Shown here in pieces: positions 53,246 to 61,415 of a stretch of 64,000 bases of DNA (the first letter of the stretch is position 1; each line of letters begins with the position of its first letter). The stretch is from Anaeromyxobacter sp. (lineage in GTDB: Bacteria; Myxococcota; Myxococcia; Myxococcales; Anaeromyxobacteraceae), in the NCBI GenBank assembly GCA_016718565.1, contig JADKCZ010000005.1:496001-560000 (forward strand), given 5' to 3'. Below the pieces are notes generated by a model that saw nothing but the letters and a program-made list of their open reading frames with translations, had not been told where the DNA came from and did no database searches. The position numbers and the translations under genes are program-made.

Positions 53246-53771
53246 GGCGGGCCGGCGGGCAGCAGCCCTCCACCAGCGCCTCCGCCTCGGCGGCGCCGCC
53301 CCAGCCCAGCACCTGCGGGTTCTTCTTCCCGAAGACCACCGTCATGAGGAAGAACTGCTCCAGCTCCTCGCGCAGCCGCCGCGGCAGGTCGTCGGCGTCC
53401 TCCACCGGCGCGCCCCGCTCGTACTTGACCGGCAGGAGGATGAGCCGGTCGTTGCGGATGCGCCCCGCGCCGCCCTTCAGGTCCTGCTCCAGCCGCACCA
53501 CGCCCACCGCGCGGCAGCGCACCACCGTGCCCGGGTAGCTGGCCGCGTCCCAGACGATCATGGCGTCGAGCGGGTCGCCGTCGGCGGCCACCGTGCCGGG
53601 CACGAAGCCCCAGTCGTACGGGTAGGCCAGGCCCAGCGGCAGGGCGCGCGCCACCGTCATCACGCCCAGCGCCGGCTCGTACTTGAGCTTCACGGTGGCG
53701 CCGCGGGGGGACTCGACGACCACGTGGATGGCGCCGTCCTCGGCGCGGGCAGGCAGGTGGCGCAGGTCCAT
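53160..53771 (-). CDS. ppa: Inorganic pyrophosphatase (family I)
   Basis: A 203-residue family I pyrophosphatase from ATG 53769-53771, preceded by AAGGAGG. It hydrolyses PPi in the cytosol. LKYEPALGVMTVARAL, YPYDWGFVPGT, DGDPLDAMIVWD (metal-binding Asp cluster, about residues 67-78) and GVVRLEQDLKGGAGRIRNDRL are present. ELEQFFLMTVVFGKKNPQVLGWGG is a variant of the usual C-terminal helix and YK/E site. The last ~30 residues are an unusual Arg/Gly/Pro tail that reads into the ABC gene on the other strand; normal length is about 175. Confidence 0.88.
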   Translation of the reverse strand: MDLRHLPARAEDGAIHVVVESPRGATVKLKYEPALGVMTVARALPLGLAYPYDWGFVPGTVAADGDPLDAMIVWDAASYPGTVVRCRAVGVVRLEQDLKGGAGRIRNDRLILLPVKYERGAPVEDADDLPRRLREELEQFFLMTVVFGKKNPQVLGWGGAAEAEALVEGCCPPARPTRRRARGSGRASPARGRAGGRGPGRSR

Positions 53772-53812
53772 GGCCTCCTTCTGCCGGGCCGGGGGGCGGC
53801 GCGCAACCCGAC

Positions 53813-53877
53813 CCGGAGTTCCGCCGTTCGTACCGCCGTCCGCGGCGCGGACCATGGTGCGGCCGAATCCCCGGTGA
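53813..53877 (+). repeat. Palindromic intergenic repeat, copy A
   Basis: A 65-bp unit starting CCGGAGTTCCGCCGTTCG and ending CCCCGGTGA. It is 61/65 identical to copy B at 56048-56112. It contains GTCCGCG-G-CGCGGAC, a 7-bp stem with a 1-base loop, and ACCATGGT. Confidence 0.85.
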
Positions 53878-53965
53878 AGGCGCGGGCCGCTCCTCCTCCG
53901 CCGCCATGGCTCGGCCGGGGAGCGAGGTGGCAGCGCGTTCCACGGGAAGCACAGGACGACCCGCT

Positions 53966-53993
53966 TGTGTTGTTCGGGCGCACGAACAACACA
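53966..53993. other. Strong AT-rich inverted repeat (11-bp stem)
   Basis: TGTGTTGTTCG, loop GGCGCA, CGAACAACACA is a perfect 11-bp inverted repeat in a gene-free gap between repeat copies A and C. Its A/T content stands out from the surrounding DNA. It could be a terminator or binding site, or the internal hairpin of a small mobile element. Confidence 0.5.
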
Positions 53994-54040
53994 GAAGGGG
54001 CCGTGCGTGCGGCCCGGGTCGAGCTCGTCCTCGATGGCCA

Positions 54041-54088
54041 CCGCACGGTCCGAGCCGCGGACGGAGGTCTCCGGGGCGGAACTCCCGG
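54041..54088 (-). repeat. Palindromic intergenic repeat, copy C (inverted, degenerate)
   Basis: This stretch reads, on the minus strand, GGAGTTCCGCC then about seven divergent bases then CCGTCCGCGGCTCGGACC. It matches copy A in opposite orientation with a 3-base deletion and several changes. A and C face each other around the 53966 hairpin. A 26-base direct repeat (CCCGGCCCGCGxGCTCG) follows at 54084 and 54110. Confidence 0.65.
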
Positions 54089-54161
54089 CCCGCGCGCTCG
54101 GGCGGATATCCCGGCCCGCGTGCTCGAGGTGGCGCAGTTCGGGCCGCGGGCGCCACCCGAG

Positions 54162-55904
54162 TCAGGGCGAGCGGACGCAGGCCGGGCCCGACGACGGGAC
54201 CTTGACGACCACGGAGCGGTCCTCGCCCTCCACGAGGTCGATCACCGTACAGGCGCAGGTGAAGACCGGTTCGACGGCGGCCGCGACCACCGTGTAGCGA
54301 TCCGGCGGCAGGTTGGCGATCCGGTGCACCAGTTCATCGCCCCCTCGGTAGTAAGGCACAGGCGGCTGCCGCCGCTTCCCGAGCGCACCATCCGCACCGA
54401 CCTCGCCAGGGATGACGTAGTCCCACGCGCGGGCGAACCCGCCGTCGGCGGTAGCCACGTGGACCTGGAGTGACGACGGCCGACGAGCCGCCCGGAAGCG
54501 GCCCGTGACCGGGGCGCCGTCCGCGGTCACGTCGACCTGGAGATCGGGGCCTTTGGGGCGGGTGAGGCCGGTCTTCGATTGGGAAGTGAGCCGGAGTGAG
54601 TAGCGCCCAGGGGCCAGGTCCGTGATGATGCAATGCCCGCCGCCCGCGCTGCTGCAGCGGCCCCCATGCTCGCCGGCCACCGCGACGGCCGCTCCATCAA
54701 GGGGCCTTCCGTCGGCCTCCTCAACCCGGAGGTCAACCACGCCTTCAGTGCCGGCGCCGAGCCGGATCTCGACATCGCCCTGGCCCTCGGGGGCTACCGC
54801 CTCGGTCCGTCGGCGGCCTGGGGGCTCGAGACGGAGCGGGGCGTCGGACGCGGCCACACCGGGCAGCGCGAACCGACCGGCCGAATCGGTGATGACGTCG
54901 GATCTCATCGCGTAGCCTGCGTACCCGAGCAGCACCCTCGCCCCGCTCACCGGAGCCCCGGCCTCATCGACGACCCGGCCGGTCACGGTGCGTGGTGGCC
55001 CGAGCTCGATGTCGCCGAGGTCCTTCTGCTCGCCCTTGGCGAGATCCACCCTGAAGGCGAGCCGGCCGTGTCCCTCCGCACTGACGAACACGCCGAGGTT
55101 CACCCAGGGCATGTAGATCGGGACCTCGAAGCGCCCGTCTTCGGTGTTGAACACCCACCCGCCAGATGGCTTGGTCTCGACGACGAAGCGCGCCGGTGCC
55201 CTCCGCTGCCCCTGGCCATCGGGCACCGTGACCCTGCCACGGATGGAGGTCATCCCTTGCACGGGGACGACCAGGGCCGGGATGCCGGTCTTGACGGGTA
55301 GTCCCTCGACGCTGGCCACCCGGCACCACCAGCCAGCGCCCTCGGCGAAGAGCCGGTAGCTTCCGGGCCGGAGATCGACCAGCCGAAACCGGCCGGAGGT
55401 GTCGGTCGGCGCCACACCGAAGGATGCCCCGCCGCCCGGTGAGGACTCGGCTGGCTCCGGGAAGACTCGGACCGAGACCCCGGCGACCGGACTCCCGTCC
55501 GGATCGAGGACGCGGCCTGCGATCTCGGCCGGCCCGCCGAACGCCAGCCGCAGGCCGGAGCGCTGCTCGGGGCGCTCCGCATCGACGAGGACGGCCCGGC
55601 CGCGGAGCCCATCGCTCACCAGGCCAGCCATGATGTTGACCGTCCCCTGGCGGACCAGGATGCGGAAGCTACCGTCCGCCCCGGACTGGCCGCGGAGATC
55701 GCCGCCGTCCCGCCACGGGCGCCACCGCCGGAGGTCCTGGCCTGGGCCTCGCTGGCCGTCCACGAAGATGACCGCGCCGGCCACCGGCTTGCCGGCGGCG
55801 TCGATCACGACGCCCGTGACCTCCACCGGCGGCAGATCGCCGGATGGCGTCGAGCCTTCGGCTGCGGCCAGCGCGAGCAGGAGCGATACCGAAGCGGCCA
55901 GCAT
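54162..55904 (-). CDS. Exported protein with carboxypeptidase-regulatory-like repeats
   Basis: A 580-residue protein from ATG 55902-55904; an earlier frame start (56003) adds unconserved sequence. It has a signal peptide (MLAASVSLLLALAAAEG). The rest is a string of CarboxypepD_reg-like/Ig-like beta domains with the recurring pattern VxGxVxDxxGxPVxGAxV, for example VTGVVIDAAGKPVAGAVIF (~28), IAGRVLDPDGSPVAGVSV (~130), VTGRVVDEAGAPVSGARV (~305), and DTSGRFRLVDLRPGSYRL-type ends. Probable cell-surface role. Codon use is less GC-biased than in neighbours, suggesting later acquisition. Confidence 0.8.
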   Translation of the reverse strand: MLAASVSLLLALAAAEGSTPSGDLPPVEVTGVVIDAAGKPVAGAVIFVDGQRGPGQDLRRWRPWRDGGDLRGQSGADGSFRILVRQGTVNIMAGLVSDGLRGRAVLVDAERPEQRSGLRLAFGGPAEIAGRVLDPDGSPVAGVSVRVFPEPAESSPGGGASFGVAPTDTSGRFRLVDLRPGSYRLFAEGAGWWCRVASVEGLPVKTGIPALVVPVQGMTSIRGRVTVPDGQGQRRAPARFVVETKPSGGWVFNTEDGRFEVPIYMPWVNLGVFVSAEGHGRLAFRVDLAKGEQKDLGDIELGPPRTVTGRVVDEAGAPVSGARVLLGYAGYAMRSDVITDSAGRFALPGVAASDAPLRLEPPGRRRTEAVAPEGQGDVEIRLGAGTEGVVDLRVEEADGRPLDGAAVAVAGEHGGRCSSAGGGHCIITDLAPGRYSLRLTSQSKTGLTRPKGPDLQVDVTADGAPVTGRFRAARRPSSLQVHVATADGGFARAWDYVIPGEVGADGALGKRRQPPVPYYRGGDELVHRIANLPPDRYTVVAAAVEPVFTCACTVIDLVEGEDRSVVVKVPSSGPACVRSP

Positions 55905-56047
55905 CACAGCGGTCTCCCGGCCCGTGGTGGGCGTCAACCGAGGCGTCAAGCAATGACTAGACGTACTGGTGCGCAGCGTAGAATGAGGTGGCCGATGCTG
56001 CAATCAGGGGTTCGCCAGGGCCGGGGCGCTGGCAGCGAACCCCAGCC

Positions 56048-56112
56048 CCGGAGTTCCGCCGTTCGTCCCGCCGTCCGCGGCACGGACCATGGTGCGGCAG
56101 ATTCCCCGGTGA
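56048..56112 (+). repeat. Palindromic intergenic repeat, copy B
   Basis: Same unit and orientation as copy A with 4 mismatches. It lies in a 446-base gap upstream of the lipoprotein gene. The flank GCGAACCCCAGCCCCGGAGTT recurs in shortened form at 58254-58274 (GCGAACCCAGCCCCAGAGTT), just after the S41 peptidase. Confidence 0.85.
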
Positions 56113-56354
56113 TTCCGGACCTCCTGACAGAGGGGACGCCCAGCTTCGAGGCTCAGCCGGTCGAGCCGGCCCGGTCGGCGGTGGCCGAGCCCCTGGAGCG
56201 GCCGGCCGAGGAGGTGGCGCTGCGGGAGCGGACCAGCGCCGCGGTGGGGGCCTGGCTGGCGAGGCGCGGAGGGCGCCGGGACGCACCCATGGTACGCTCC
56301 CGGCGCGTCAGCCGGGTGGCCCTCCGGGCCGCAACCGGGGGGAACGAGAGATGA
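56109..56354 (+). CDS. Possible small ORF or remnant upstream of lipoprotein
   Basis: From GTG 56109, at the end of repeat copy B, an 81-residue frame runs to a TGA that overlaps the lipoprotein ATG (ATGA). It has protein-like composition (PDLLTEGTPSFEAQPVEPAR, EEVALRERTSAAVGAWLARR). No family is recognised. It may be a small gene or the end of a truncated one. The rest of the gap 55905-56108 shows only the repeat. Confidence 0.3.
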   Translation: MIPDLLTEGTPSFEAQPVEPARSAVAEPLERPAEEVALRERTSAAVGAWLARRGGRRDAPMVRSRRVSRVALRAATGGNER

Positions 56355-56848
56355 CCACTGCCATGCGGATCCTCGCCGTCGCCGCGCTCCTCGCCGGCTT
56401 GCCGGGCTGCGCCGGCGTCATGAGCGACCTCGTCGTGAAGTCGCGCGACGACCTCGCCGAGGCCACCGGCGAGGACGCCGCCACGCTGATCATCACGCCG
56501 ATGCCGGGCGAGCCGCCGCTCCTCACCGGCGTGACCGAACCGTCAACCTGTCGCGGCACGGTCAACCTGGGTCGCCCCTACGAGCTCACGGCCCAGCGGA
56601 CCTTCAAGCTGACGCCCGGCAAGGAGTTCGGCTACCTCATCGAGGGGCGGAAGTTCAACGCCTCCTGCTACCTCCTCACCATCTTCACCCCGGCTCCCCG
56701 CGCCATCTACCGGGCCGACGTCAAGGTGACGGACACCGGCTGCTCCGGGACCCTCCTCCGCATCGAGGGGGATCTGAAGATCAAGGAGCTCACCCACTAC
56801 ACCAAGACGGTGAAGGGTTGGGAGCGCGGCGAGCTGAACTGCCCGTAG
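56351..56848 (+). CDS. Putative lipoprotein, unknown function
   Basis: A 165-residue protein from ATG 56351, preceded by a GAGAG purine stretch. The leader MRILAVAALLAGLPGCAG has a lipobox with Cys around residue 20. The mature part has paired Cys residues (STCRGTVNL, NASCYLL, DTGCSGTL, ELNCP) and alternating strand-like sequence, suggesting a small disulfide-bonded beta protein. No family is recognised. It lies in the compositionally distinct stretch. Confidence 0.7.
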   Translation: MTTAMRILAVAALLAGLPGCAGVMSDLVVKSRDDLAEATGEDAATLIITPMPGEPPLLTGVTEPSTCRGTVNLGRPYELTAQRTFKLTPGKEFGYLIEGRKFNASCYLLTIFTPAPRAIYRADVKVTDTGCSGTLLRIEGDLKIKELTHYTKTVKGWERGELNCP

Positions 56849-56981
56849 CGCCCGGCGCGCCGGTCCACCTGAAGGCGGGGTGGATGCCCGAGGCCCTGCC
56901 CAGAGCGATCGGGGTCCATGCGGGCTGGTCACTCAACCCGCTGTTCACGTCCGGCTGCGGACCTCCTGGCGGGTGATTGGG

Positions 56982-57165
56982 TCAGGGCAGGGTTCCCGTG
57001 AAGACCCGGGCCGTCAGGCTGCCGGAGCAGGCATCGATGGTCTCCGGCGCCACGGCGCACTGGTGCTGGCCGAACAGGCCGATGCTCGCCGGAACGCCCG
57101 CCGTGACCGCCACGGTCGTCTCCGCGTGGAAGGGGAGGAAGAAGGACCAGCCGCTCCGACGTGGA
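56982..57165 (-). pseudogene. C-terminal remnant of a degraded gene
   Basis: The 373-base gap 56849-57221 has one stretch that looks coding: on the minus strand the last ~58 residues of a frame (FFLPFHAETTVAVTAGVPA, SIGLFGQHQCAVAPETIDAC, TARVFTGTLP, stop). Upstream of about 57165 the frame becomes non-protein-like and runs antisense through the S41 gene. I interpret it as the 3' end of a decayed secreted-protein gene. The call rests on composition only. Confidence 0.35.
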
Positions 57166-57221
57166 GAATGCGCCGCCTGTGCAGGTGCTACCCTTCTTGG
57201 CAGCGAGCGAGAGGGGGAGCC

Positions 57222-58253
57222 ATGCGACGCACACCCGGTGGCTGGTGGCGTTGGGTGCCGAGGACACCGCGGCGCTGGGTCGCCGCCCTGCTGGTCGCGG
57301 GCACGGTCTCCTGCGGGGGCTCGTCGGGGACGGACGGCAACCCGGCCGACCGGTACCTCGACGAGGTCCTCGACCTCATCGAGTCGAACCACATCCACCG
57401 GAGCGAGATCGACTGGGCCGACTACCGGCGGCAGGTGCACGCCTCGGCGGCCGGTGCCACGACCCTGGCCGAGCTCGACCCGGCGCTCCGGCTCGCCGTG
57501 GACTTGCTCCACGACCGCCACAGCGCCATCTGCCGAGGCCAGGGCACCTGCCACTACCAGGTGGTGCACGGGCTCGGGGGCTGGGCCGGCTGGTCGGATC
57601 CCGGCGCCCTCCCGGCCGGTGTCGCGTACGTCCGTGTCGCGGGGAACTCCGGCTCCCCGCTCTCGACGAGGCAGCTGGCCGACCAGCTGCAGGCCGCCGT
57701 TCAGGACCAGGACCGGGATGGACTGGTCGGCTGGATCGTCGACCTGCGGCAGAACGGCGGTGGCAACATGTGGCCGATGCTGGCCGGCATCGGGCCGGTG
57801 CTGGGCAGCGGGACGGTCGGCTCCTTCGTCTTCCCGGAGGGGATGACGACCCCGTACCTCGCGCCAGGGACCACCATGACGTGGGCGTACTCCGGCGGCG
57901 CGGCGCACTTCGATGGGCGGCCCAAGTTGAGCGTCACGGTCCCGTACACCCTCCGGGCCCCGGCGCCGCGCGTCGCCGTGCTGCTGGACGGTGGCACCGG
58001 TTCGGCCGGGGAGGCGATCGCGATCGCCTTCATCGGACGTCCCGACACCCGCAGCTTCGGCGCGGCGACCTTCGGCGTGTCGAGCGCCAACTGGGGCTTC
58101 CCGCTCTCGGACGGGGGGACGCTGCAGCTGCTGGTCGGGCTGGATCGGGATCGGAGCGGGACCACCTACGGCGGGTCCGTCGCACCGGACCAGCCCACGG
58201 CGGGACCCGCCGAGGCGGTGGCGGCGGCGGTCGCCTGGCTGACCGGCGGGTAG
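57222..58253 (+). CDS. S41-family (tail-specific protease-like) peptidase lipoprotein
   Basis: A 343-residue protein from ATG 57222, preceded by GAGGGGGAG. The leader ends VAALLVAGTVSCGGSS, a lipobox. An N-terminal helical region (YLDEVLDLIESNHIHRSEIDW) resembles the S41 pre-domain. LVGWIVDLRQNGGGNM and VAVLLDGGTGSAGEAIAIAFIGR carry the S41 peptidase core with the nucleophile Ser in GTGSAGE. There is no clear PDZ domain. TRSFGAATFGVSS and SDGGTLQLLVG are also typical. Extracytoplasmic peptidase, substrate unknown. Confidence 0.85.
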   Translation: MRRTPGGWWRWVPRTPRRWVAALLVAGTVSCGGSSGTDGNPADRYLDEVLDLIESNHIHRSEIDWADYRRQVHASAAGATTLAELDPALRLAVDLLHDRHSAICRGQGTCHYQVVHGLGGWAGWSDPGALPAGVAYVRVAGNSGSPLSTRQLADQLQAAVQDQDRDGLVGWIVDLRQNGGGNMWPMLAGIGPVLGSGTVGSFVFPEGMTTPYLAPGTTMTWAYSGGAAHFDGRPKLSVTVPYTLRAPAPRVAVLLDGGTGSAGEAIAIAFIGRPDTRSFGAATFGVSSANWGFPLSDGGTLQLLVGLDRDRSGTTYGGSVAPDQPTAGPAEAVAAAVAWLTGG

Positions 58254-58342
58254 GCGAACCCAGCCCCAGAGTTCAGGAACCCAGCCCTCGCGCGGGTCAG
58301 CAGACCCTGTGGGACCGCTCACCCAGGGCATCACGACCCCGC

Positions 58343-59284
58343 CTACCGCGTGCCCCAGCCGCGGAGGGCGAGCGCGGCGAGCGTCGGGGCCGCGAGCGGT
58401 GGCAGGCGCTCGAGGTACCAGCGGAGGTTCGAGTAGCGATGCACGATCGCGTACCCGAGCATGCGCCGCGCGAACGCCTCGTCGAGGTCGTCTTCACGAT
58501 GGCCGTAGGCGCACAGCAAGGTGCGAAGCAGCCGGCGATCGCCGCAGGAGACGAACACCCCGACGGACGCCAGCTCGTACTCCGGTGCGCCGCACATCGC
58601 GGGCTCGAAGTCGAACAGGCCCGACAGCTCCCAGCCGCGCGGGCCCTGGCGCACCAGCAGGTGCTCGCGCATGACCTCGGTGTGCAGGAGCACGCGCTGC
58701 GCGGGCACCTCGAGAGGCACGGTCTCGAGAAACGCGGGGAGCTGCGCGAGCCACGCCGCGTCGAGTCCCTTCGCCCGCTGGCGCTCCACGGCGCTGGCGC
58801 GTTGCTCGGACACGAACGCGCCCCAGTCGGGCGGCGACAGGGTTGCGAGCAGGGGATGGCGAATCGCGTGCAGTGCGGCGAGCGCCTCGCCGAGCCCGGC
58901 GAGCAGGTGCTCGCGGTCGTGCTCGCCGATGCGCGGCCAGGCCGTCGCCAGGCTCTCACCGTGCAGGCGATCCATGAGCACGTAGCCCCAGCCGGTGTGC
59001 TCGCCGACCTGTTCGACGCGCGGCGTCGGGATCGGCAGCCTCCCCGTCACCACGGACAGCGCCGACGCCTCGGTCTCCCGCTCGCAGAGGTACGGGGGCG
59101 GATACAGCTTGAGCACGTGCGCCTCGCCGATGGCGTAGACCGGCAGCGATCCGTCGGCGAAGCGCACGACCTCCCCGCCGACGTGATGGCGCGCGAGGAT
59201 CGTGTCGACGCCGGGCCGCAGCAGCGCCTCGTCGCCGCGAATCGCGGCGAACTCCGCCGCGGTGGACGCGGGAGGCAGTTCCAT
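58343..59284 (-). CDS. APH-family kinase-like protein with altered catalytic loop
   Basis: A 313-residue protein-kinase-like fold. The N-lobe has YAIGEAHVLKLYPP (ATP-site Lys, about residue 60). GWGYVLMDRLHG is the hinge. The catalytic loop reads VLLHTEVMREHLLV, where APH enzymes usually have HGDxxxxN, so the Asp is Glu and the Asn His. The metal motif LFDFEPAMCGAPEYELASV keeps DFE and the C-lobe Glu. It may phosphorylate a small molecule or be a weakly active homologue. No resistance gene neighbours are seen. It is convergent with the S41 gene. Confidence 0.83.
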   Translation of the reverse strand: MELPPASTAAEFAAIRGDEALLRPGVDTILARHHVGGEVVRFADGSLPVYAIGEAHVLKLYPPPYLCERETEASALSVVTGRLPIPTPRVEQVGEHTGWGYVLMDRLHGESLATAWPRIGEHDREHLLAGLGEALAALHAIRHPLLATLSPPDWGAFVSEQRASAVERQRAKGLDAAWLAQLPAFLETVPLEVPAQRVLLHTEVMREHLLVRQGPRGWELSGLFDFEPAMCGAPEYELASVGVFVSCGDRRLLRTLLCAYGHREDDLDEAFARRMLGYAIVHRYSNLRWYLERLPPLAAPTLAALALRGWGTR

Positions 59285-59366
59285 CGACGGGGGTATAGCC
59301 CAGGACCCACCCCCAGCGCCCCGCCCCTCACCCCACCATCCCCGGCGCGGTCCCTCCCCGGCCGCG

Positions 59367-59377
59367 CCCCCCCCCCC
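59367..59377 (+). repeat. Homopolymeric C tract (11 bases)
   Basis: A run of 11 C lies between the divergent APH-like gene and the hypothetical gene at 59455, about 78 bases before its start. Such tracts can vary in length by slippage. Confidence 0.8.
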
Positions 59378-59454
59378 GCTCGACCGCGGCCCGCCTCCGG
59401 GCCAGAATGCCGCCGGCGCCCTCAGCCGGCGCCCAACCCCGTCGAGGTCACACG

Positions 59455-60027
59455 ATGCCCACCACCCTCCGCCTCCTCTGCGCCCTCCTCCCGCTCGCCG
59501 CCGGCGCCGCTCGCGCCGCCGAGCCGGTCGCGCCGCCCGCGGCGACCGCGCCGGCGCCCACCGCCGCGCCGGCCGACGGGCCGATCCTGCCCCTGGCCCC
59601 GCTGCTCAACGGCGCCGCCGCCTGGCGCGCCGCCCGCTGGGGCATGACCCCGGACCAGGTGCTGAAGGCCTTCGTGGGCGAGGCGGTCCGCCTCGACCCC
59701 GAGGAGAAGCTGGCCGACGGCAAGGTCATCGCGGTGGGCATCGAGCGCCACGACCTCGGCGGCCTCGCCTTCCGGGTCCGCTTCCTCTTCGAGGGGGGCA
59801 CGCTGGCGCTGGTGAGCCTGCGGACGCCGGCCAGCACCTTCGCCGAGCCGGCCGCCTTCGAGGCGCTGGAGAAGCGGCTCGCCGCCGAGGCCGGCCCGGG
59901 CGAGGTGACGCCCAAGGAGTCCTCCTTCGACATGCGCCAGACCCGCTTCAGGTCCGGGCAGACGGCCGTGGACCTCAAGTACCTGCAGGGCACGGTGGTG
60001 CTGCTCTACCACCCGACCGGACGGTAG
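59455..60027 (+). CDS. Exported hypothetical protein
   Basis: A 190-residue protein from ATG 59455; the preceding 16 codons of open frame are unconserved. Signal peptide: MPTTLRLLCALLPLAAGAARA. After an Ala/Pro linker comes a domain with WRAARWGMTPDQVLKAFVGEAV (residues ~60-80), a pattern seen in exported proteins that begin WGMTxxxV, then alternating strands (FRVRFLFEGGTLALVSL). No catalytic residues are obvious. The family is not identified. Confidence 0.72.
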   Translation: MPTTLRLLCALLPLAAGAARAAEPVAPPAATAPAPTAAPADGPILPLAPLLNGAAAWRAARWGMTPDQVLKAFVGEAVRLDPEEKLADGKVIAVGIERHDLGGLAFRVRFLFEGGTLALVSLRTPASTFAEPAAFEALEKRLAAEAGPGEVTPKESSFDMRQTRFRSGQTAVDLKYLQGTVVLLYHPTGR

Positions 60028-60171
60028 CCGCCCACGCGGGGGAGGAAGCTCCTGCCTGGCGCGGCGCCGACCTCCGGGTGCGGCGCCACTCACTGTGAGT
60101 GAGCGCTTCTGCCGCGCCGGTGAGGCGGACGGTGCCTGCTAGGGTCGGGCCTTCTCCACGGGAGACCCGCC

Positions 60172-61326
60172 ATGCTGCTGACCTCGCTCCTCGCCGCCGC
60201 CCTCCTCTCGCAGGCCGAGCCGGCTTCACCCTCGGTCACGACCCCGCCGGCCGCGCCCGTCTCCGCCCCCGCGCCGGTCGTCGCCCCCGCGCCGGCCCCG
60301 GCGTCCGCGGCCCCCGCCATCGCGCCCAAGCTGACCGTCTTCGGCTTCCTCAACCTGCAGTACTCCGCCACCGACAAGGCGGCGCCCACCGCCAACACCA
60401 GCACCTTCGAGAACCGGCGGGCCCGCCTCGGGCTGCGGGGCGAGGTCGCCCCCGGGCTCGGCTACCTGCTCGTCTACGACGGCGCCGACAGCGCCCTCAA
60501 GGACGCCTACCTCTCGGCCAGGCCCGGCTTCGGCGTGGAGGTCCGGGCCGGCCAGCTCAAGACCCCCTTCGGCTACGAGCAGTCGGAGGCCGACACCCGG
60601 CTCCTCTGGGTCTACAACTCGGCGGTGATCGTCAACCTGGCGCGCGGGCGCGACAGCCGCGATCAGGGGGTACAGGCCGCCTGGAAGGGCACGGTGATGG
60701 GCCCGCTCTCCGCCGAGGTGATCGCCGCCGTGGTGAACGGCGCCGGCCCCAACGCCAAGGACGACCTGGTCGAGAAGAACCTGTGGAGCCGGGCCGGCCT
60801 CTCCGCGGCGGTGGCGGGCGGCACGGTGCGGCTGGGGATCTCCTACGCCCACGGCCACCAGGTCTCGTCCACCGGCACAGACGGCAAGTTCGGCGTGCAG
60901 GGCGCGGTGCTCGACGACACCTACTTCTGGTTCCACACCACCGGCGCCGACCTCACCTGGGACTCGCCCTGGGCCTTCGTGGCGGTGGAGGCCATCCAGT
61001 CGCGCCGCCACCAGCGCCGCTTCACCGCGCCCACCGCCTCCACCGTCACCAACCTGGCCGCCTGGGGCTGGTACGCCGGCGCCTACGGCAAGACCCCCTG
61101 GCACCTCGGCCCGGTCTTCCGCGCCGAGCTGTACGAGCCCAACGACGCCTCGGCCACGGTGAACGACCGGACCGAGCGCTACACGGTGGGCGCCTACTAC
61201 GACGTGCTGCCGGTGAGCGCCCGCTTCATCCTGAACTACGAGTTCGACGAGTCGGACCGGGCGGTGCGCGCCGCCGCCAGCGGCGTGGGCAACCGGCTGG
61301 TCCTCTTCGCGCAGGTGATGTTCTAG
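60172..61326 (+). CDS. Outer-membrane porin (phosphate-selective porin O/P-like)
   Basis: A 384-residue protein with a short signal peptide (MLLTSLLAAALLSQAEP), an Ala/Pro linker, and a beta-barrel. LTVFGFLNLQYSATD is the first strand. ENRRARLGLRGEVAPGLGYLLVYDGA and KDAYLSARPGFGVEVRAGQLKTPFGYEQ resemble OprO/OprP-type porins, and the chain ends in Phe (LFAQVMF), the usual barrel assembly signal. It should allow diffusion of small solutes; selectivity is unknown. GGGAG precedes the ATG. Confidence 0.85.
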   Translation: MLLTSLLAAALLSQAEPASPSVTTPPAAPVSAPAPVVAPAPAPASAAPAIAPKLTVFGFLNLQYSATDKAAPTANTSTFENRRARLGLRGEVAPGLGYLLVYDGADSALKDAYLSARPGFGVEVRAGQLKTPFGYEQSEADTRLLWVYNSAVIVNLARGRDSRDQGVQAAWKGTVMGPLSAEVIAAVVNGAGPNAKDDLVEKNLWSRAGLSAAVAGGTVRLGISYAHGHQVSSTGTDGKFGVQGAVLDDTYFWFHTTGADLTWDSPWAFVAVEAIQSRRHQRRFTAPTASTVTNLAAWGWYAGAYGKTPWHLGPVFRAELYEPNDASATVNDRTERYTVGAYYDVLPVSARFILNYEFDESDRAVRAAASGVGNRLVLFAQVMF

Positions 61327-61415
61327 CGGCGCCGACCCCGTTCGTGCCGAGCGGAGCGGCTGCGCAGCAGGCGCGCAGTCGAGACACGGCCCGGGTTCCT
61401 GGGGCTCCCCCCGGT

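Noticed and set aside
58343..59284. Antibiotic resistance gene
   Set aside because: APH fold with altered catalytic loop and no resistance or mobility neighbours; nothing supports a resistance role.
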